Below, piece after piece: positions 26,872-35,281 of a stretch of 64,000 nucleotides of DNA. Source of the DNA: Muribaculaceae bacterium (GTDB lineage: Bacteria > Bacteroidota > Bacteroidia > Bacteroidales > Muribaculaceae); contig JAFLUA010000008.1 of the NCBI GenBank assembly GCA_022508985.1, positions 1-64,000 on the forward strand, in the 5' to 3' direction. Position 1 is the stretch's first letter. Each line of letters starts with the position of its first letter. The translations under genes were made by a program, and so were the position numbers. Below the pieces are notes generated by a model. It saw only the letters and a list, made by a program, of their open reading frames with translations. It was not told the DNA's origin and did not search any database.

Positions 26872-27393
26872 CTACAGCTTGATATAAAAGTTATTATCGG
26901 ATTGCTCCACATCATCGAGGTAGTAATGCCTTTTTACTTTAAGGCCATCAATCCTATTGGAAAACTTAAGCTCATACGACTTATTACCTATAAACAAAGT
27001 GACACTCTCTATGCCATCTTTATCTCCGGCAAACTCCCCGACAAACAGCATCGGGCCATATTCTAAGGGGTCTTTACAAAAACTGTCGGTCTTAGAGATA
27101 AAACTGCCAAACCACTCGGCTAACAGAACGCGAGATTTTGCCTCGGCCTGCAAAGAATCGGTATAGTGTTCAAAATCAAAAACGGGCAACACCTTATCAT
27201 CGTACACGATATGGATATTTTTATCTAAAATATTGTTTGGCACATTAGCATCTAACAAGTTGTTTCCCGCTGTATCTTGAATATGTACTTTCAGTACTAT
27301 TGGAACATAATCTATTATATCGTGCTGATCTTCGCATGCGACAACAAAATTCATTGCCAATGCTATTGATAGTAGGTAAATTATACGTTTCAT
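26872..27393 (-). CDS. Hypothetical lipoprotein
   Basis: 173 residues. The lipoprotein signal has Cys20 in 'FVVAC'. The mature part begins 'EDQHDIIDYVPIVLKVHIQDTAGNNLL' and continues with beta-rich sequence ('IHIVYDDKVLPVFDF', 'ESVTLFIGNKSYELKFSNRI'), with the composition of small Bacteroidales surface lipoproteins. I do not recognise a specific family. The 'VHIQDTAGNNLLD' opening resembles an Ig-like or carboxypeptidase-regulatory-like start, but this is weak. Its own -7 box lies 58 bp upstream. Confidence 0.75.
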   Translation of the reverse strand: MKRIIYLLSIALAMNFVVACEDQHDIIDYVPIVLKVHIQDTAGNNLLDANVPNNILDKNIHIVYDDKVLPVFDFEHYTDSLQAEAKSRVLLAEWFGSFISKTDSFCKDPLEYGPMLFVGEFAGDKDGIESVTLFIGNKSYELKFSNRIDGLKVKRHYYLDDVEQSDNNFYIKL

Positions 27394-27450
27394 GACACTC
27401 TACTATTAATGAGAAAAAAATGTTTTTTGGCGAAATATCAGATGGTGTTG

Positions 27451-27458
27451 CAAATGTA
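27451..27458 (-). promoter_or_regulatory. -7 box TACATTTG for the lipoprotein
   Basis: An exact TAnnTTTG match on the minus strand, 58 bp before the ATG at 27393. A TTG 16 nt further up is too close to be a good -33. Confidence 0.5.
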
Positions 27459-27537
27459 ATAGTTTTTTCAAAAACAATACTCGTGTATGCTAAAACTCAA
27501 AAATGAGATAAATTTTCATCGAAAACACCATAAGTTG

Positions 27538-28020
27538 CTACAAATTTTCAAATTGGGGGATGTCGTGCAAAAATTTATAACCATCATCTTCGAAGCGGCA
27601 GCAATAGTGCTGCAAGCCATTGCTCACAATCAGATACATAGCCTGCATAACACTATTATATCGAGCTATCTGGTCGAATACTTTTTGTGTTATTTTCACC
27701 TCGGGAGCCTTATATTCCACAATACAAAGGGGCTTAAGATTACGAGTAAAAACGACGGTGTCACAGCGTCTCGACATGCCATTAAGGCTTAGCGACACCT
27801 CATTCCCCATAAGCGCCTCAGGAAATCCTCTCTCCTTCTCTAAAAAGGCAACGAAATGCTGCCTGACCCACTCCTCGGGTGTCAGGGCTACCCAGCGTTG
27901 GCGCAGACGGTCGTATATCTCCAGGCCCTGACGCGTCGAATCGGCATCAGGGCGCAGGCGGGCATCTATCTGAGGTAGATTTAGCGGCTGAAGAATTTTT
28001 TTAATGCTATCATTAAGCAC
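27538..28020 (-). CDS. Orphan type I restriction R-subunit N-terminal (HSDR_N) nuclease-fold protein
   Basis: 160 residues from the GTG at 28020; no ATG is available. It matches the HSDR_N domain alone: 'WVRQHFVAFLEKERGFP', then D87 ('RRCDTVVF') and E102/K104 ('CIVEYKAPE') as the PD-(D/E)xK triad, 'QIARYN' and 'YLIVSNGLQHYCCRFE'. The helicase domains, HsdM and HsdS are all absent, so this is not a restriction system as such. Stand-alone copies are common in Bacteroidetes, often beside holA as here, which suggests a housekeeping DNA-related role. It is divergent from holA across a 52-bp region with two palindromes. Confidence 0.85.
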   Translation of the reverse strand: MLNDSIKKILQPLNLPQIDARLRPDADSTRQGLEIYDRLRQRWVALTPEEWVRQHFVAFLEKERGFPEALMGNEVSLSLNGMSRRCDTVVFTRNLKPLCIVEYKAPEVKITQKVFDQIARYNSVMQAMYLIVSNGLQHYCCRFEDDGYKFLHDIPQFENL

Positions 28021-28024
28021 GTCT

Positions 28025-28046
28025 ACAAAATTTTGTGTAAATTTAC
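28025..28046. promoter_or_regulatory. Two adjacent palindromes in the holA/HSDR_N divergent region
   Basis: ACAAAATTTTGT (28025-28036) and GTAAATTTAC (28037-28046) are both perfect palindromes, directly abutting. TAAATTTA in the second resembles a -7 box on both strands. They could be a shared operator or overlapping promoters. Confidence 0.4.
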
Positions 28047-28072
28047 GAATTATTTCTCAAATCATATCATCA

Positions 28073-29104
28073 ATGGCACAATCGGCACCGACTTTTGAAG
28101 GTATAATGAAATCGCTTAAGCAGAAAAACTATGCTCCGGTCTATTTTCTGCACGGCGAAGAGGGCTATTTCACCGATGCTCTGGCTAAAGAGTTTGAAAA
28201 CATTTTGCCGGAAGAAGAAAAAGCATTCAACCAATATGTCCTTTATGCCCCTGAGGTTGAGCCTTCGCAGATTATCGACGTATGCCACAGGATGCCCATG
28301 ATGAGCGATTACCAGGTCGTTATTGTAAAGGAAGCACAAGCCGTGCGTGCCGACAAGCTCGCAAAGCTCGCGCCTTACTTCAAGAATCCGGTTAGCACGA
28401 CAATCTTAGCCGTGTGCTACCGCGGGGCACAAGCCAAAGGCAAAGAGCTGATGTCGTCGCTAAAAGAAGGCGGTGCTGTAGTTCTTGAATCGCCGAAAAT
28501 ACGCGACCACAATATGCCGGCATACATAAGTTCGTATGTGCGACAGAAAGGACTTTCGGCCGACCAGAAATCGCTTGAAATGCTACGCGACTTTATCGGC
28601 TTGGATTTGAGTCGCGTATACAACGAAATCGACAAACTTGCCGGTCTATTGCCACCAAACGCCGCCATAACACCGGATGTTATAGAGCGCAACATCGGCA
28701 TCAGTAAAGATTACAACAGCTACGAACTGCTTGACGCTTTTGCGACAAAAGACGGCAAAAAAGTTTTCAACTGCCTTGCTTATTTCAAGAGCAATCCCAA
28801 AGCCGCGCCTCTCCTTATGGTGGTAGGCACCGTTTTCAACTACTTTGCCGACCTACTCATAGCACACTACACTCCCGACCGCAGTGACCATGGGTTATTG
28901 GAAGCCTTAAAACTTCGTAATCCATTCTTCTTGAGGCGCATACGACAAGGACTCGTAAATTACAATGCCATTCAAGTCGTTGAGATATTGAGCACCATCC
29001 GCGTCTTCGACGCTAAGAGCAAAGGAGTAGGGTCGCGACAAAACGAGCACCAGCTATTCCATGAATTGGCTTTCCATATATTAACCGCTCCTGGCCGGCT
29101 ATAA
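28073..29104 (+). CDS. holA: DNA polymerase III subunit delta
   Basis: 343 residues from the ATG at 28073; the longer frame's first 23 codons run back through the divergent promoter region and are rejected. HolA is the clamp-loader subunit that opens the sliding clamp. N-terminal AAA+-like domain: 'APVYFLHGEEGYFTDALAKEFE', 'MPMMSDYQVVIVKEAQ'; middle lid 'VYNEIDKLAGLL'; C-terminal domain 'LLDAFATKDGKKVFNCLAYF', 'NPFFLRRIRQGLVNYN'. Low conservation is normal for delta. Divergent from the HSDR_N gene and convergent with rubrerythrin. Confidence 0.93.
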   Translation: MAQSAPTFEGIMKSLKQKNYAPVYFLHGEEGYFTDALAKEFENILPEEEKAFNQYVLYAPEVEPSQIIDVCHRMPMMSDYQVVIVKEAQAVRADKLAKLAPYFKNPVSTTILAVCYRGAQAKGKELMSSLKEGGAVVLESPKIRDHNMPAYISSYVRQKGLSADQKSLEMLRDFIGLDLSRVYNEIDKLAGLLPPNAAITPDVIERNIGISKDYNSYELLDAFATKDGKKVFNCLAYFKSNPKAAPLLMVVGTVFNYFADLLIAHYTPDRSDHGLLEALKLRNPFFLRRIRQGLVNYNAIQVVEILSTIRVFDAKSKGVGSRQNEHQLFHELAFHILTAPGRL

Positions 29105-29138
29105 AAAAAGACTCTGCCGATATATTTACGACAGAGCC
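29103..29138 (-). terminator. Rubrerythrin terminator
   Basis: On the minus strand GGCTCTGTCG (29138-29129) pairs through 10 bp (two G-U) with CGGCAGAGTC (29119-29110), followed by seven T. Read on the plus strand the stem has mismatches, so it serves rubrerythrin better than holA. Confidence 0.8.
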
Positions 29139-29160
29139 TTGCAAAAACTATTTCACCTAA

Positions 29161-29754
29161 CTATTCAAGATCTTCTACATAGTCCATTGCCATGTAGTGT
29201 TCGCGCGGGTGATCGCAAGCCGGGCACTCTACTGGCGGTTCAAGTCCTTTGTGCTCGTATCCGCACACAAGACATTTCCACATCACCTCATGGTCGCGTT
29301 TCCATACAGTGCCGTCTTTAACCTGCTTCAGATAGTGCAAGAAACGGCGATGGTGGCGAGCTTCAATTTCGGCGATGGCGGCAAAGTGTTCGGCTATTTC
29401 ATCAAAGCCTTCTTCTTTAGCTGTTTTAGCGGCCTTAGTGTACATTTCGACGCCTTCCATGAGCTCTTCGTCGGCTGCCGTTTGCAGGTTTTGTTCTGTT
29501 GTTCCGATTACGCCGGCGTCAACGTCGAGAGTCACGGGCACAGTGCCGCCCTTTAGGTATTTGAAATACACTTTGGCGTGCCGCAATTCGTTGGCTGCCG
29601 TCTCAGTAAAAATTTTAGCGATGGGGAAGTATCGTTCTTTTTCGGCCTGTGTTGCATAGAATGTATATCTGCTATATGCCGAAGATTCTGCCATATAGGC
29701 CATGACGAGGTTTTTCTCGGTCTCCGTTCCTTTTATACTTTTTGTGCTGCTCAT
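29161..29754 (-). CDS. rbr: Rubrerythrin
   Basis: 197 residues. An N-terminal four-helix diiron domain has E51/E56/H59 in 'TETAANELRHA' and E129-H134 in 'EIEARHHRRF'. The C-terminal rubredoxin domain has C161, C164, C177 and C180 ('CLVCGY', 'CPAC'). It reduces hydrogen peroxide with electrons from NADH via rubredoxin-type partners in the cytoplasm, an oxygen-defence enzyme of anaerobes. It is monocistronic, with a terminator directly downstream. Confidence 0.97.
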   Translation of the reverse strand: MSSTKSIKGTETEKNLVMAYMAESSAYSRYTFYATQAEKERYFPIAKIFTETAANELRHAKVYFKYLKGGTVPVTLDVDAGVIGTTEQNLQTAADEELMEGVEMYTKAAKTAKEEGFDEIAEHFAAIAEIEARHHRRFLHYLKQVKDGTVWKRDHEVMWKCLVCGYEHKGLEPPVECPACDHPREHYMAMDYVEDLE

Positions 29755-29806
29755 AATTATATATTTTGATTGTTTGTAGTTATAACAAGCGACGATAGAA
29801 AAAAGT

Positions 29807-30661
29807 TCACTTACTCAATATTTTTTTGAAATCTTCTGCAATAAAGCGAGCGACAGCATCGGTGTAATTAGGCTCGATAACTACGTCGGCCGCATTTTTG
29901 ACCTCCGGCAAAGCATTACCCACGGCAACTGCAAGGTCGGCCTCGGCAAACATTGTAAGGTCGTTTAGATTGTCGCCAAAAACAACAAGACGCTCGGCCT
30001 GCATCTGTTTTTTGAGTTCTCTCACAGCCGTCGCCTTTGTCATGCCCGGCGGAAATATCTCAAAATTGAAAAACTGAGGATTGAATATATCGGGATAGGT
30101 GCACACGGTGCATTCTGTCTTTTCTCTAAACGCCTCGGCAGCTTGCGTTATATCTTCCGACTCGCCCATTGCATAGAACAATATTGAATATTCAAAAGCA
30201 CGCCGAGGCGGAGGGGTGCCCAGATGAAAACGTTTTAGCGGCAGATTGGTTCTCTCATTATAGAACTGCTCCTCAGCTATATTAAGCGATTTCGACTCGT
30301 GGTAGACATCGAGCGTTGCCCCGTCTTCCGACAAGACGTATACAAAAGGTGCAACGCCATAGTCGCGGCACATCTCCAGAGCGGCGGCTACATCGGCTCC
30401 CGGAATGAAATGAAGATTCGACAGGCGCGCCTCGCGTCTGTTCCACCACGCGCAACCTGTCATAACGATTGCAGGTGGGGTCGTTATAGTATCGGCAAGC
30501 AATGGCACCACCGTTGCCGGTGTGCGTGCTGTGGCCACGGTAATGAGCGCTCCCTGTTGCGATAGTTCACTTATAATCTGAGCCGAGCGCTCAGATATAA
30601 GGCTATCGGTGCCCAACAGAGTGCCGTCGAGGTCGCTGATATATAAAGTTCTGTTTTTCAT
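29807..30661 (-). CDS. Cof-type HAD-superfamily phosphatase
   Basis: 284 residues. HAD motif I 'YISDLDGTLLG' (D10, D12), motif II 'VATARTP', motif III Lys in 'GMTKATAVREL', motif IV 'VFGDNLNDLTMFAEA'. The cap inserted between motifs II and III is of type C2B, as in Cof/YidA enzymes that dephosphorylate sugar phosphates, FMN/PLP or similar small molecules. The substrate cannot be predicted. It is cytoplasmic and stands alone between rubrerythrin and gmd. Confidence 0.9.
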   Translation of the reverse strand: MKNRTLYISDLDGTLLGTDSLISERSAQIISELSQQGALITVATARTPATVVPLLADTITTPPAIVMTGCAWWNRREARLSNLHFIPGADVAAALEMCRDYGVAPFVYVLSEDGATLDVYHESKSLNIAEEQFYNERTNLPLKRFHLGTPPPRRAFEYSILFYAMGESEDITQAAEAFREKTECTVCTYPDIFNPQFFNFEIFPPGMTKATAVRELKKQMQAERLVVFGDNLNDLTMFAEADLAVAVGNALPEVKNAADVVIEPNYTDAVARFIAEDFKKILSK

Positions 30662-30760
30662 TGCCGCAATAAAAACGCATTAGGCAGAACAAAATTACAA
30701 CATTTTCGCTCAATAAAAAAATGGCGCGTTAGGAAAGCAAATCAAGGCAACAGCATCAAA

Positions 30761-30793
30761 TTTGTAGATTACGACTTTTTTTGCGTAAATTTG
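30761..30793 (+). promoter_or_regulatory. gmd promoter (TTTG-N21-TAAATTTG)
   Basis: TTTG at 30761-30764 and TAAATTTG at 30786-30793; 32 bp from the -7 box to the gmd ATG. The spacer is 2 nt over the ideal. Confidence 0.65.
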
Positions 30794-30824
30794 CGAGATA
30801 AACAAGCCTAACAACATACAATCG

Positions 30825-31871
30825 ATGAGAAAAGCACTCATAACAGGCATCACCGGACAAGACGGCAGTTTCTTGGCAGAGTTCCTTCTGGGTAAGGGCT
30901 ATGAAGTACACGGCATTATACGCCGCAGCTCAAGTTTCAACACGGGCCGTATCGAGCATCTCTATCTCGACGAGTGGGTACGCGATATGCATAACCGACG
31001 TCTTATCAACCTTCACTATGGCGATATGACAGACTCATCGTCGCTCATCCGCATAATAGGCGAGGTGAAGCCCGACGAAATATATAACTTAGCGGCACAA
31101 AGCCACGTCAAAGTATCGTTCGACGTGCCTGAGTACACTGCCGACACCGATGCCGTTGGCACTCTACGACTTCTTGAGGCCGTACGCATCCTCAATATGG
31201 AGAAAAAGGTGAGAATCTACCAAGCCTCTACATCGGAGCTCTTTGGTAAGGTGCAAGAGATACCGCAAAGCGAGACGACGCCCTTCTATCCGCGCTCACC
31301 CTATGCCGTTGCAAAATTATATGCCTACTGGATTATGAAAAACTACCGCGAGAGTTACGGCATGTACACCGCAAACGGCATATTATTCAACCACGAGTCG
31401 GAGCGCCGGGGCGAGACCTTCGTTACCCGCAAGATAACACTTGCCGCCGCACGTATTGCCAAGGGGCTGCAAGACAAGCTATATTTAGGCAATCTCGACG
31501 CTCGTCGCGATTGGGGCTATGCGCCCGATTATGTTGAGTGTATGTGGCTTATACTGCAACAAGACACGCCCGACGACTATGTTATAGCCACCGGCGAGTT
31601 TCACAGTGTGCGCGAATTTGCCACGCTGGCATTTGCGCGTGCCGGCATAGATTTATACTGGGAAGGTAGCGGCAAAGACGAGAAAGGCATCGATAGGGCC
31701 AGCGGTCGCGTCCTCGTAGAAGTAGATCAGCGTTTCTATCGTCCGGCCGAAGTAGAGCAACTGCTTGGCAACCCAGAAAAGGCGCGTCGCGTGTTGGGAT
31801 GGAATCCTCAAGCCACATCGTTTCAACGCCTTGTTGAGATTATGGTAGACGCCGATATGAACTCGATATAA
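30825..31871 (+). CDS. gmd: GDP-mannose 4,6-dehydratase
   Basis: 348 residues. It converts GDP-mannose to GDP-4-keto-6-deoxymannose, the first step to GDP-L-fucose. Rossmann motif '[16 protein letters not shown]' (from residue 7), '[15 protein letters not shown]', catalytic 'ASTSELFG' (S135-E138) and the YxxxK pair Y160/K164 ('[12 protein letters not shown]'), plus '[16 protein letters not shown]' for nucleotide binding. fcl follows after only 10 bp, completing the pathway. Fucose can be placed on capsule or surface glycoproteins, as known in Bacteroides. Confidence 0.98.
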   Translation: MRKALITGITGQDGSFLAEFLLGKGYEVHGIIRRSSSFNTGRIEHLYLDEWVRDMHNRRLINLHYGDMTDSSSLIRIIGEVKPDEIYNLAAQSHVKVSFDVPEYTADTDAVGTLRLLEAVRILNMEKKVRIYQASTSELFGKVQEIPQSETTPFYPRSPYAVAKLYAYWIMKNYRESYGMYTANGILFNHESERRGETFVTRKITLAAARIAKGLQDKLYLGNLDARRDWGYAPDYVECMWLILQQDTPDDYVIATGEFHSVREFATLAFARAGIDLYWEGSGKDEKGIDRASGRVLVEVDQRFYRPAEVEQLLGNPEKARRVLGWNPQATSFQRLVEIMVDADMNSI

Positions 31872-31881
31872 ATTTGCTGTT

Positions 31882-32952
31882 TTGAAATTCAATAAAATAT
31901 ATGTAGCAGGGCATCGCGGCTTGGTAGGGTCGGCTATAACAGCCAACCTGAAGGCGCGTGGCTACAACGTCGTAGGCCGCACACATGCCGAGCTCGATTT
32001 ACTCGATTCGGCTGCTGTAAAGCGTTTTTTTGACGAAGAGCAACCCGATGCCGTTGTTTTGGCCGCGGCACATGTAGGCGGCATTATGGCAAATTCGCGT
32101 TACCGGGCAGATTTTATATACAACAATCTCCAGATACAACAGAACGTGATAGGCGAAGCTTATCGCCACAACGTTAAAAAAGTGCTTTTCCTAGGGTCGA
32201 CATGCATATACCCACGCGAGGCCCCACAACCGATATGCGAAGATGCTCTATTGACATCACCATTGGAATACACCAACGAGCCTTATGCCATTGCCAAGAT
32301 TGCCGGCCTGAAGATGTGCGAGTCGTTCAACCTGCAATACGGCACCGACTATGTTGCCGTAATGCCTACCAACCTTTATGGCCCCAACGACAATTTTCAC
32401 CTCGAAAACAGCCACGTGCTACCCGCAATGGTGCGCAAAGTGCATCTTGCCAAATTATTAGGTGCCGGCGACTATACCGGCGTGCGTGCCGACTTGGCCG
32501 CCAGACCTGTCAGCACCATTAGCGATAGCGCTTCAGATGAGGATATTGCCATGGCACTATCAAAATATGGCATATATCCGGGCAAAATTGTACTATGGGG
32601 TACCGGAAAGCCTTTGCGCGAATTTTTATGGAGCGAAGACATGGCCGATGCCTGCGTTCATATCCTCCTTAATGTGAGTTTTGCCGACATTACGGCACAA
32701 TGCAAATCAGAAATCCGTAACACACACATAAACATAGGCACAGGCAAAGAGTTGACAATAGCTCAATTAGCCGCTCTCGTTGCAAAAACTATAAATTTTG
32801 ATGGTAGCATCGAATGGGATACGACCAAGCCCGACGGTACTATGCGAAAACTATGCGACGTGAGTCGTCTGCACACATTGGGGTGGAAGCACACTGTGGA
32901 GCTACCCGAGGGTGTGAAGCGCTTATATGATTGGTATCTTTCAACACTATAA
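31882..32952 (+). CDS. fcl: GDP-L-fucose synthase
   Basis: 356 residues from a TTG start at 31882; no ATG lies before the nucleotide-binding loop. It is an epimerase/reductase that turns GDP-4-keto-6-deoxymannose into GDP-L-fucose with NADPH. 'VAGHRGLVGSAI' (8-19), 'FLGSTCIYPR' (S106), the catalytic Y135/K139 pair ('EPYAIAKIAG') and 'YGPNDNFHLENSHVLPAMVRK'. A segment at about 195-230 ('GVRADLAARPVSTISD') is an insertion relative to the shorter E. coli enzyme. Tight linkage to gmd suggests translational coupling. Confidence 0.97.
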   Translation: MKFNKIYVAGHRGLVGSAITANLKARGYNVVGRTHAELDLLDSAAVKRFFDEEQPDAVVLAAAHVGGIMANSRYRADFIYNNLQIQQNVIGEAYRHNVKKVLFLGSTCIYPREAPQPICEDALLTSPLEYTNEPYAIAKIAGLKMCESFNLQYGTDYVAVMPTNLYGPNDNFHLENSHVLPAMVRKVHLAKLLGAGDYTGVRADLAARPVSTISDSASDEDIAMALSKYGIYPGKIVLWGTGKPLREFLWSEDMADACVHILLNVSFADITAQCKSEIRNTHINIGTGKELTIAQLAALVAKTINFDGSIEWDTTKPDGTMRKLCDVSRLHTLGWKHTVELPEGVKRLYDWYLSTL

Positions 32953-32963
32953 CAGCGTCGAAG

Positions 32964-34136
32964 ATGAAAGCGATATATTACACATTGATTATAAGCTTAT
33001 TACCAACAGCTATAGCCGCCCAAGATATTGACAGCTATGCCAGAGAAATAGCCCTGCGTAACCCCGAAGTATTGGCGGCAAAGCATAACTATGAGTCGCA
33101 AATTGAAGGCTTTCGTGCCGACAATACCCTCGAAGGCCTCGAGGTAGACTTCGGATATAAGTTCAGTAACGTTAGTAATGACGACAACAAATGGGGCATC
33201 TCTGTCGGGCAATCTTTCGACTGGCCTGGAGTATACTCCGCGCGTAAGAAATCTAACACCTATCGAGCTGAAGCTTTTGAAAACCTCTATCGCGGCGAGT
33301 TGCTTAAAAGCGCTCTCGAAATAAAACAACTACTGCTGAATGCTGCCGTGGCACAACAAAAAGCCGATATCTTAGCCGAAGCACAAGCCAATATCGACCG
33401 GCTGACAGCAGCTTATAATCGTGCTTACGAACAAGGTGAGGCTACAATACTCGAAGTAAAAAAACTATCGCTGCAAAGCTTTGAGATATCGTCGCAGTAT
33501 GCCAAAGCTCAAGCCGAGGCCGATGCCTTCAAATCGACACTAAAAGCTCTGAACGGCAACGAAGAGGTCGTCATTCCGAGCCATCTTGACTTGCCGCCGC
33601 TGCTACCCTATCACGTCTATCAATCACAACTAATCGAAAATGACCCCATCGTAGCAGCTAATGACAAGCTACAGCATAGTGCAGCAGCCGAAATATCGGC
33701 CGGCAGACGTAGCGCCATGCCTTCGTTTAAGATTGCATATACACACGACTATGAGGAACGTAGTCATTTCAATGGTTTCAGCATAGGATTTTCACTGCCA
33801 AGATGGTCTAACAAGCACTCTATCAGGGCAGCTAAAGCCGCCGCTGAAGCTATGAATTACGATGAATACTCCATGCGGCGAAATGCCGAGATGTCGAGTG
33901 ATTACGCCTTAGCCACCCGACTTGCAAGCCGCGTTGAAAACGCTAAAGCAGTTTTCGACAACGACGACTATACCCAAGTCTTGACAAAAGCGCTCGACGG
34001 TGGCAAACTAAATATCTTTGAATATCTCAGAGAGTATAACGACTATCTTGAAGCAAGGGCCGAATATGTAGAACTCCAAGGACAACTCGCGCTTGCATTG
34101 GCAAGTCTAAACCGCTACAACCTGCTAAGACTATGA
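32964..34136 (+). CDS. TolC-family outer-membrane efflux protein
   Basis: 390 residues from the ATG at 32964. Signal peptide 1-18 ('YYTLIISLLPTAIAA'), then two OEP repeats: long helices with 'AREIALRNPEVLAAKHNYESQ', 'LLKSALEIKQLLLNAAVAQQKADIL', and a second repeat from about 215 ('LIENDPIVAANDKLQHSAAAEI'). Such trimeric channels work with an inner-membrane pump and adaptor, neither of which is adjacent. It lies just after fcl and overlaps the next gene by ATGA, which hints at a link with surface-glycan genes, though this is inference. Confidence 0.85.
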   Translation: MKAIYYTLIISLLPTAIAAQDIDSYAREIALRNPEVLAAKHNYESQIEGFRADNTLEGLEVDFGYKFSNVSNDDNKWGISVGQSFDWPGVYSARKKSNTYRAEAFENLYRGELLKSALEIKQLLLNAAVAQQKADILAEAQANIDRLTAAYNRAYEQGEATILEVKKLSLQSFEISSQYAKAQAEADAFKSTLKALNGNEEVVIPSHLDLPPLLPYHVYQSQLIENDPIVAANDKLQHSAAAEISAGRRSAMPSFKIAYTHDYEERSHFNGFSIGFSLPRWSNKHSIRAAKAAAEAMNYDEYSMRRNAEMSSDYALATRLASRVENAKAVFDNDDYTQVLTKALDGGKLNIFEYLREYNDYLEARAEYVELQGQLALALASLNRYNLLRL

Positions 34137-35080
34137 TTGTAACCCCATATACACGCGACGACATATCTGTTTGGGATAAAGCTGTAGCCGAGTCGCGCAA
34201 CGGCACATTTCAACACTTCCGAGCGTATATGGATTATCATAGCGATCGCTTCGACGATTGCTCACTGATAGCACGCGACGACCACAATCGCGTCGTAGCA
34301 GTCCTTCCGGCACACAAAACAGGCACAACGATATGCAGCCACAAAGGGCTCACCTTCGGTGGCTGGATTATGAGTGCGAGAGCCGACATGCGTGCCGTTA
34401 TGGAAATATGGCGACTCATGGCCGAACATTACAGGGTCGCTGGATTTACCGAATTATACTATCGGCCGGCGCCTCACATATATCACCGCTATCCGGCAGA
34501 AGAAGACCTCTACGCATTATTTCGGGCCGGCGGGCAACTGGTATCGTCGCAAGTGTCATCGGTAATCAATCTCGCAACGCCTATCGGCTTTGACGGCACG
34601 AGCCGCCGAAAAGTAAACAAAGGGAGCAGATTGGGTATCGCTTGCAGCGAGTCATCCGATTTAGCATCGTTTTGGGAAGTACTTTCTACGATGCTTCTTG
34701 AACGGCATAACACCCTGCCTGTTCATACTCTCGAAGAAATAAGACTTCTGCAGGAGCGATTTCCGAAAAACATCAGATTATACACCGCCACTCTCGATGG
34801 TCAACTCTTAGCCGGCGTTTTAATGTATTACAGCGACACCGTTGCCCATTGCCAATATATTGCAGCAAGCCCCGAGGGAAGAGATCTTAATGCTCTACCA
34901 TGCCTATTCGATTACCTCATCGCAGAAGCACATTCACGAGGGCTGCAAATATTCGATTTCGGCACATCGTGCGAGCGAGGCGGTTTGGTTCTTAACGAAG
35001 GCCTCGTACGCCAAAAGTGTGGTTTCGGAGCCAGGGCTGTTGTCTACAATGCATATACAGTGATGCTGCAGAAGGTGTAA
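34133..35080 (+). CDS. GNAT/FemAB-like acyltransferase
   Basis: 315 residues, overlapping the TolC-like gene by 4 bp (ATGA). It has the double-GNAT layout of FemAB-like 'acetyltransf_6' proteins: N-terminal 'GTFQHFRAYMDYHSDRFDD', 'SHKGLTFGGWIM', then 'RKVNKGSRLGIACSESSDLASFWEVL' and C-terminal 'LLAGVLMYYSDTVAHCQYIAASPEG', 'ALPCLFDYLIAEAHSRGLQIFDFGTSCERGG'. Relatives occur in polysaccharide clusters and may acylate or transfer amino acids to sugars. The substrate is unknown. Confidence 0.75.
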   Translation: MIVTPYTRDDISVWDKAVAESRNGTFQHFRAYMDYHSDRFDDCSLIARDDHNRVVAVLPAHKTGTTICSHKGLTFGGWIMSARADMRAVMEIWRLMAEHYRVAGFTELYYRPAPHIYHRYPAEEDLYALFRAGGQLVSSQVSSVINLATPIGFDGTSRRKVNKGSRLGIACSESSDLASFWEVLSTMLLERHNTLPVHTLEEIRLLQERFPKNIRLYTATLDGQLLAGVLMYYSDTVAHCQYIAASPEGRDLNALPCLFDYLIAEAHSRGLQIFDFGTSCERGGLVLNEGLVRQKCGFGARAVVYNAYTVMLQKV

Positions 35081-35088
35081 GAGCGGAG

Positions 35089-35211
35089 ATGTCAAGGTTG
35101 AGCATAAATCCTCCGGTCCATTACGCTTCTACACAAAAGCTGCACCTCGGCACTACGCCCAGCGAAATTGCAAAAGGCATGGCAAAACTTAAGCACCGAT
35201 TATTGCGATAA
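35089..35211 (+). CDS. Possible 40-residue ORF
   Basis: ATG at 35089, 8 bp after the GNAT-like stop, with a weak purine stretch (gagcggag) before it; TAA at 35209-35211. The peptide starts MSRLSINPPVHYAS and ends in a basic helix 'SEIAKGMAKLKHRLLR'. It has no recognised domain. It could be a small gene or the remnant of a lost C-terminus, and it fills the 201-bp gap before the flippase. Confidence 0.3.
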   Translation: MSRLSINPPVHYASTQKLHLGTTPSEIAKGMAKLKHRLLR

Positions 35212-35281
35212 AAGTTCAGCTCGCACACAATAAAAGCGCGTCGACATACGTTTTTCATATAAAGACAGAACCGTCGACAAA

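Noticed and set aside
27538-28020. Type I restriction-modification system
   Set aside because: Only the HSDR_N domain is present; no HsdM, HsdS or helicase nearby.
28004-28072. Longer start for holA
   Set aside because: It would cross the palindromes and the divergent gene's start, and the extra residues do not resemble a HolA N-terminus.
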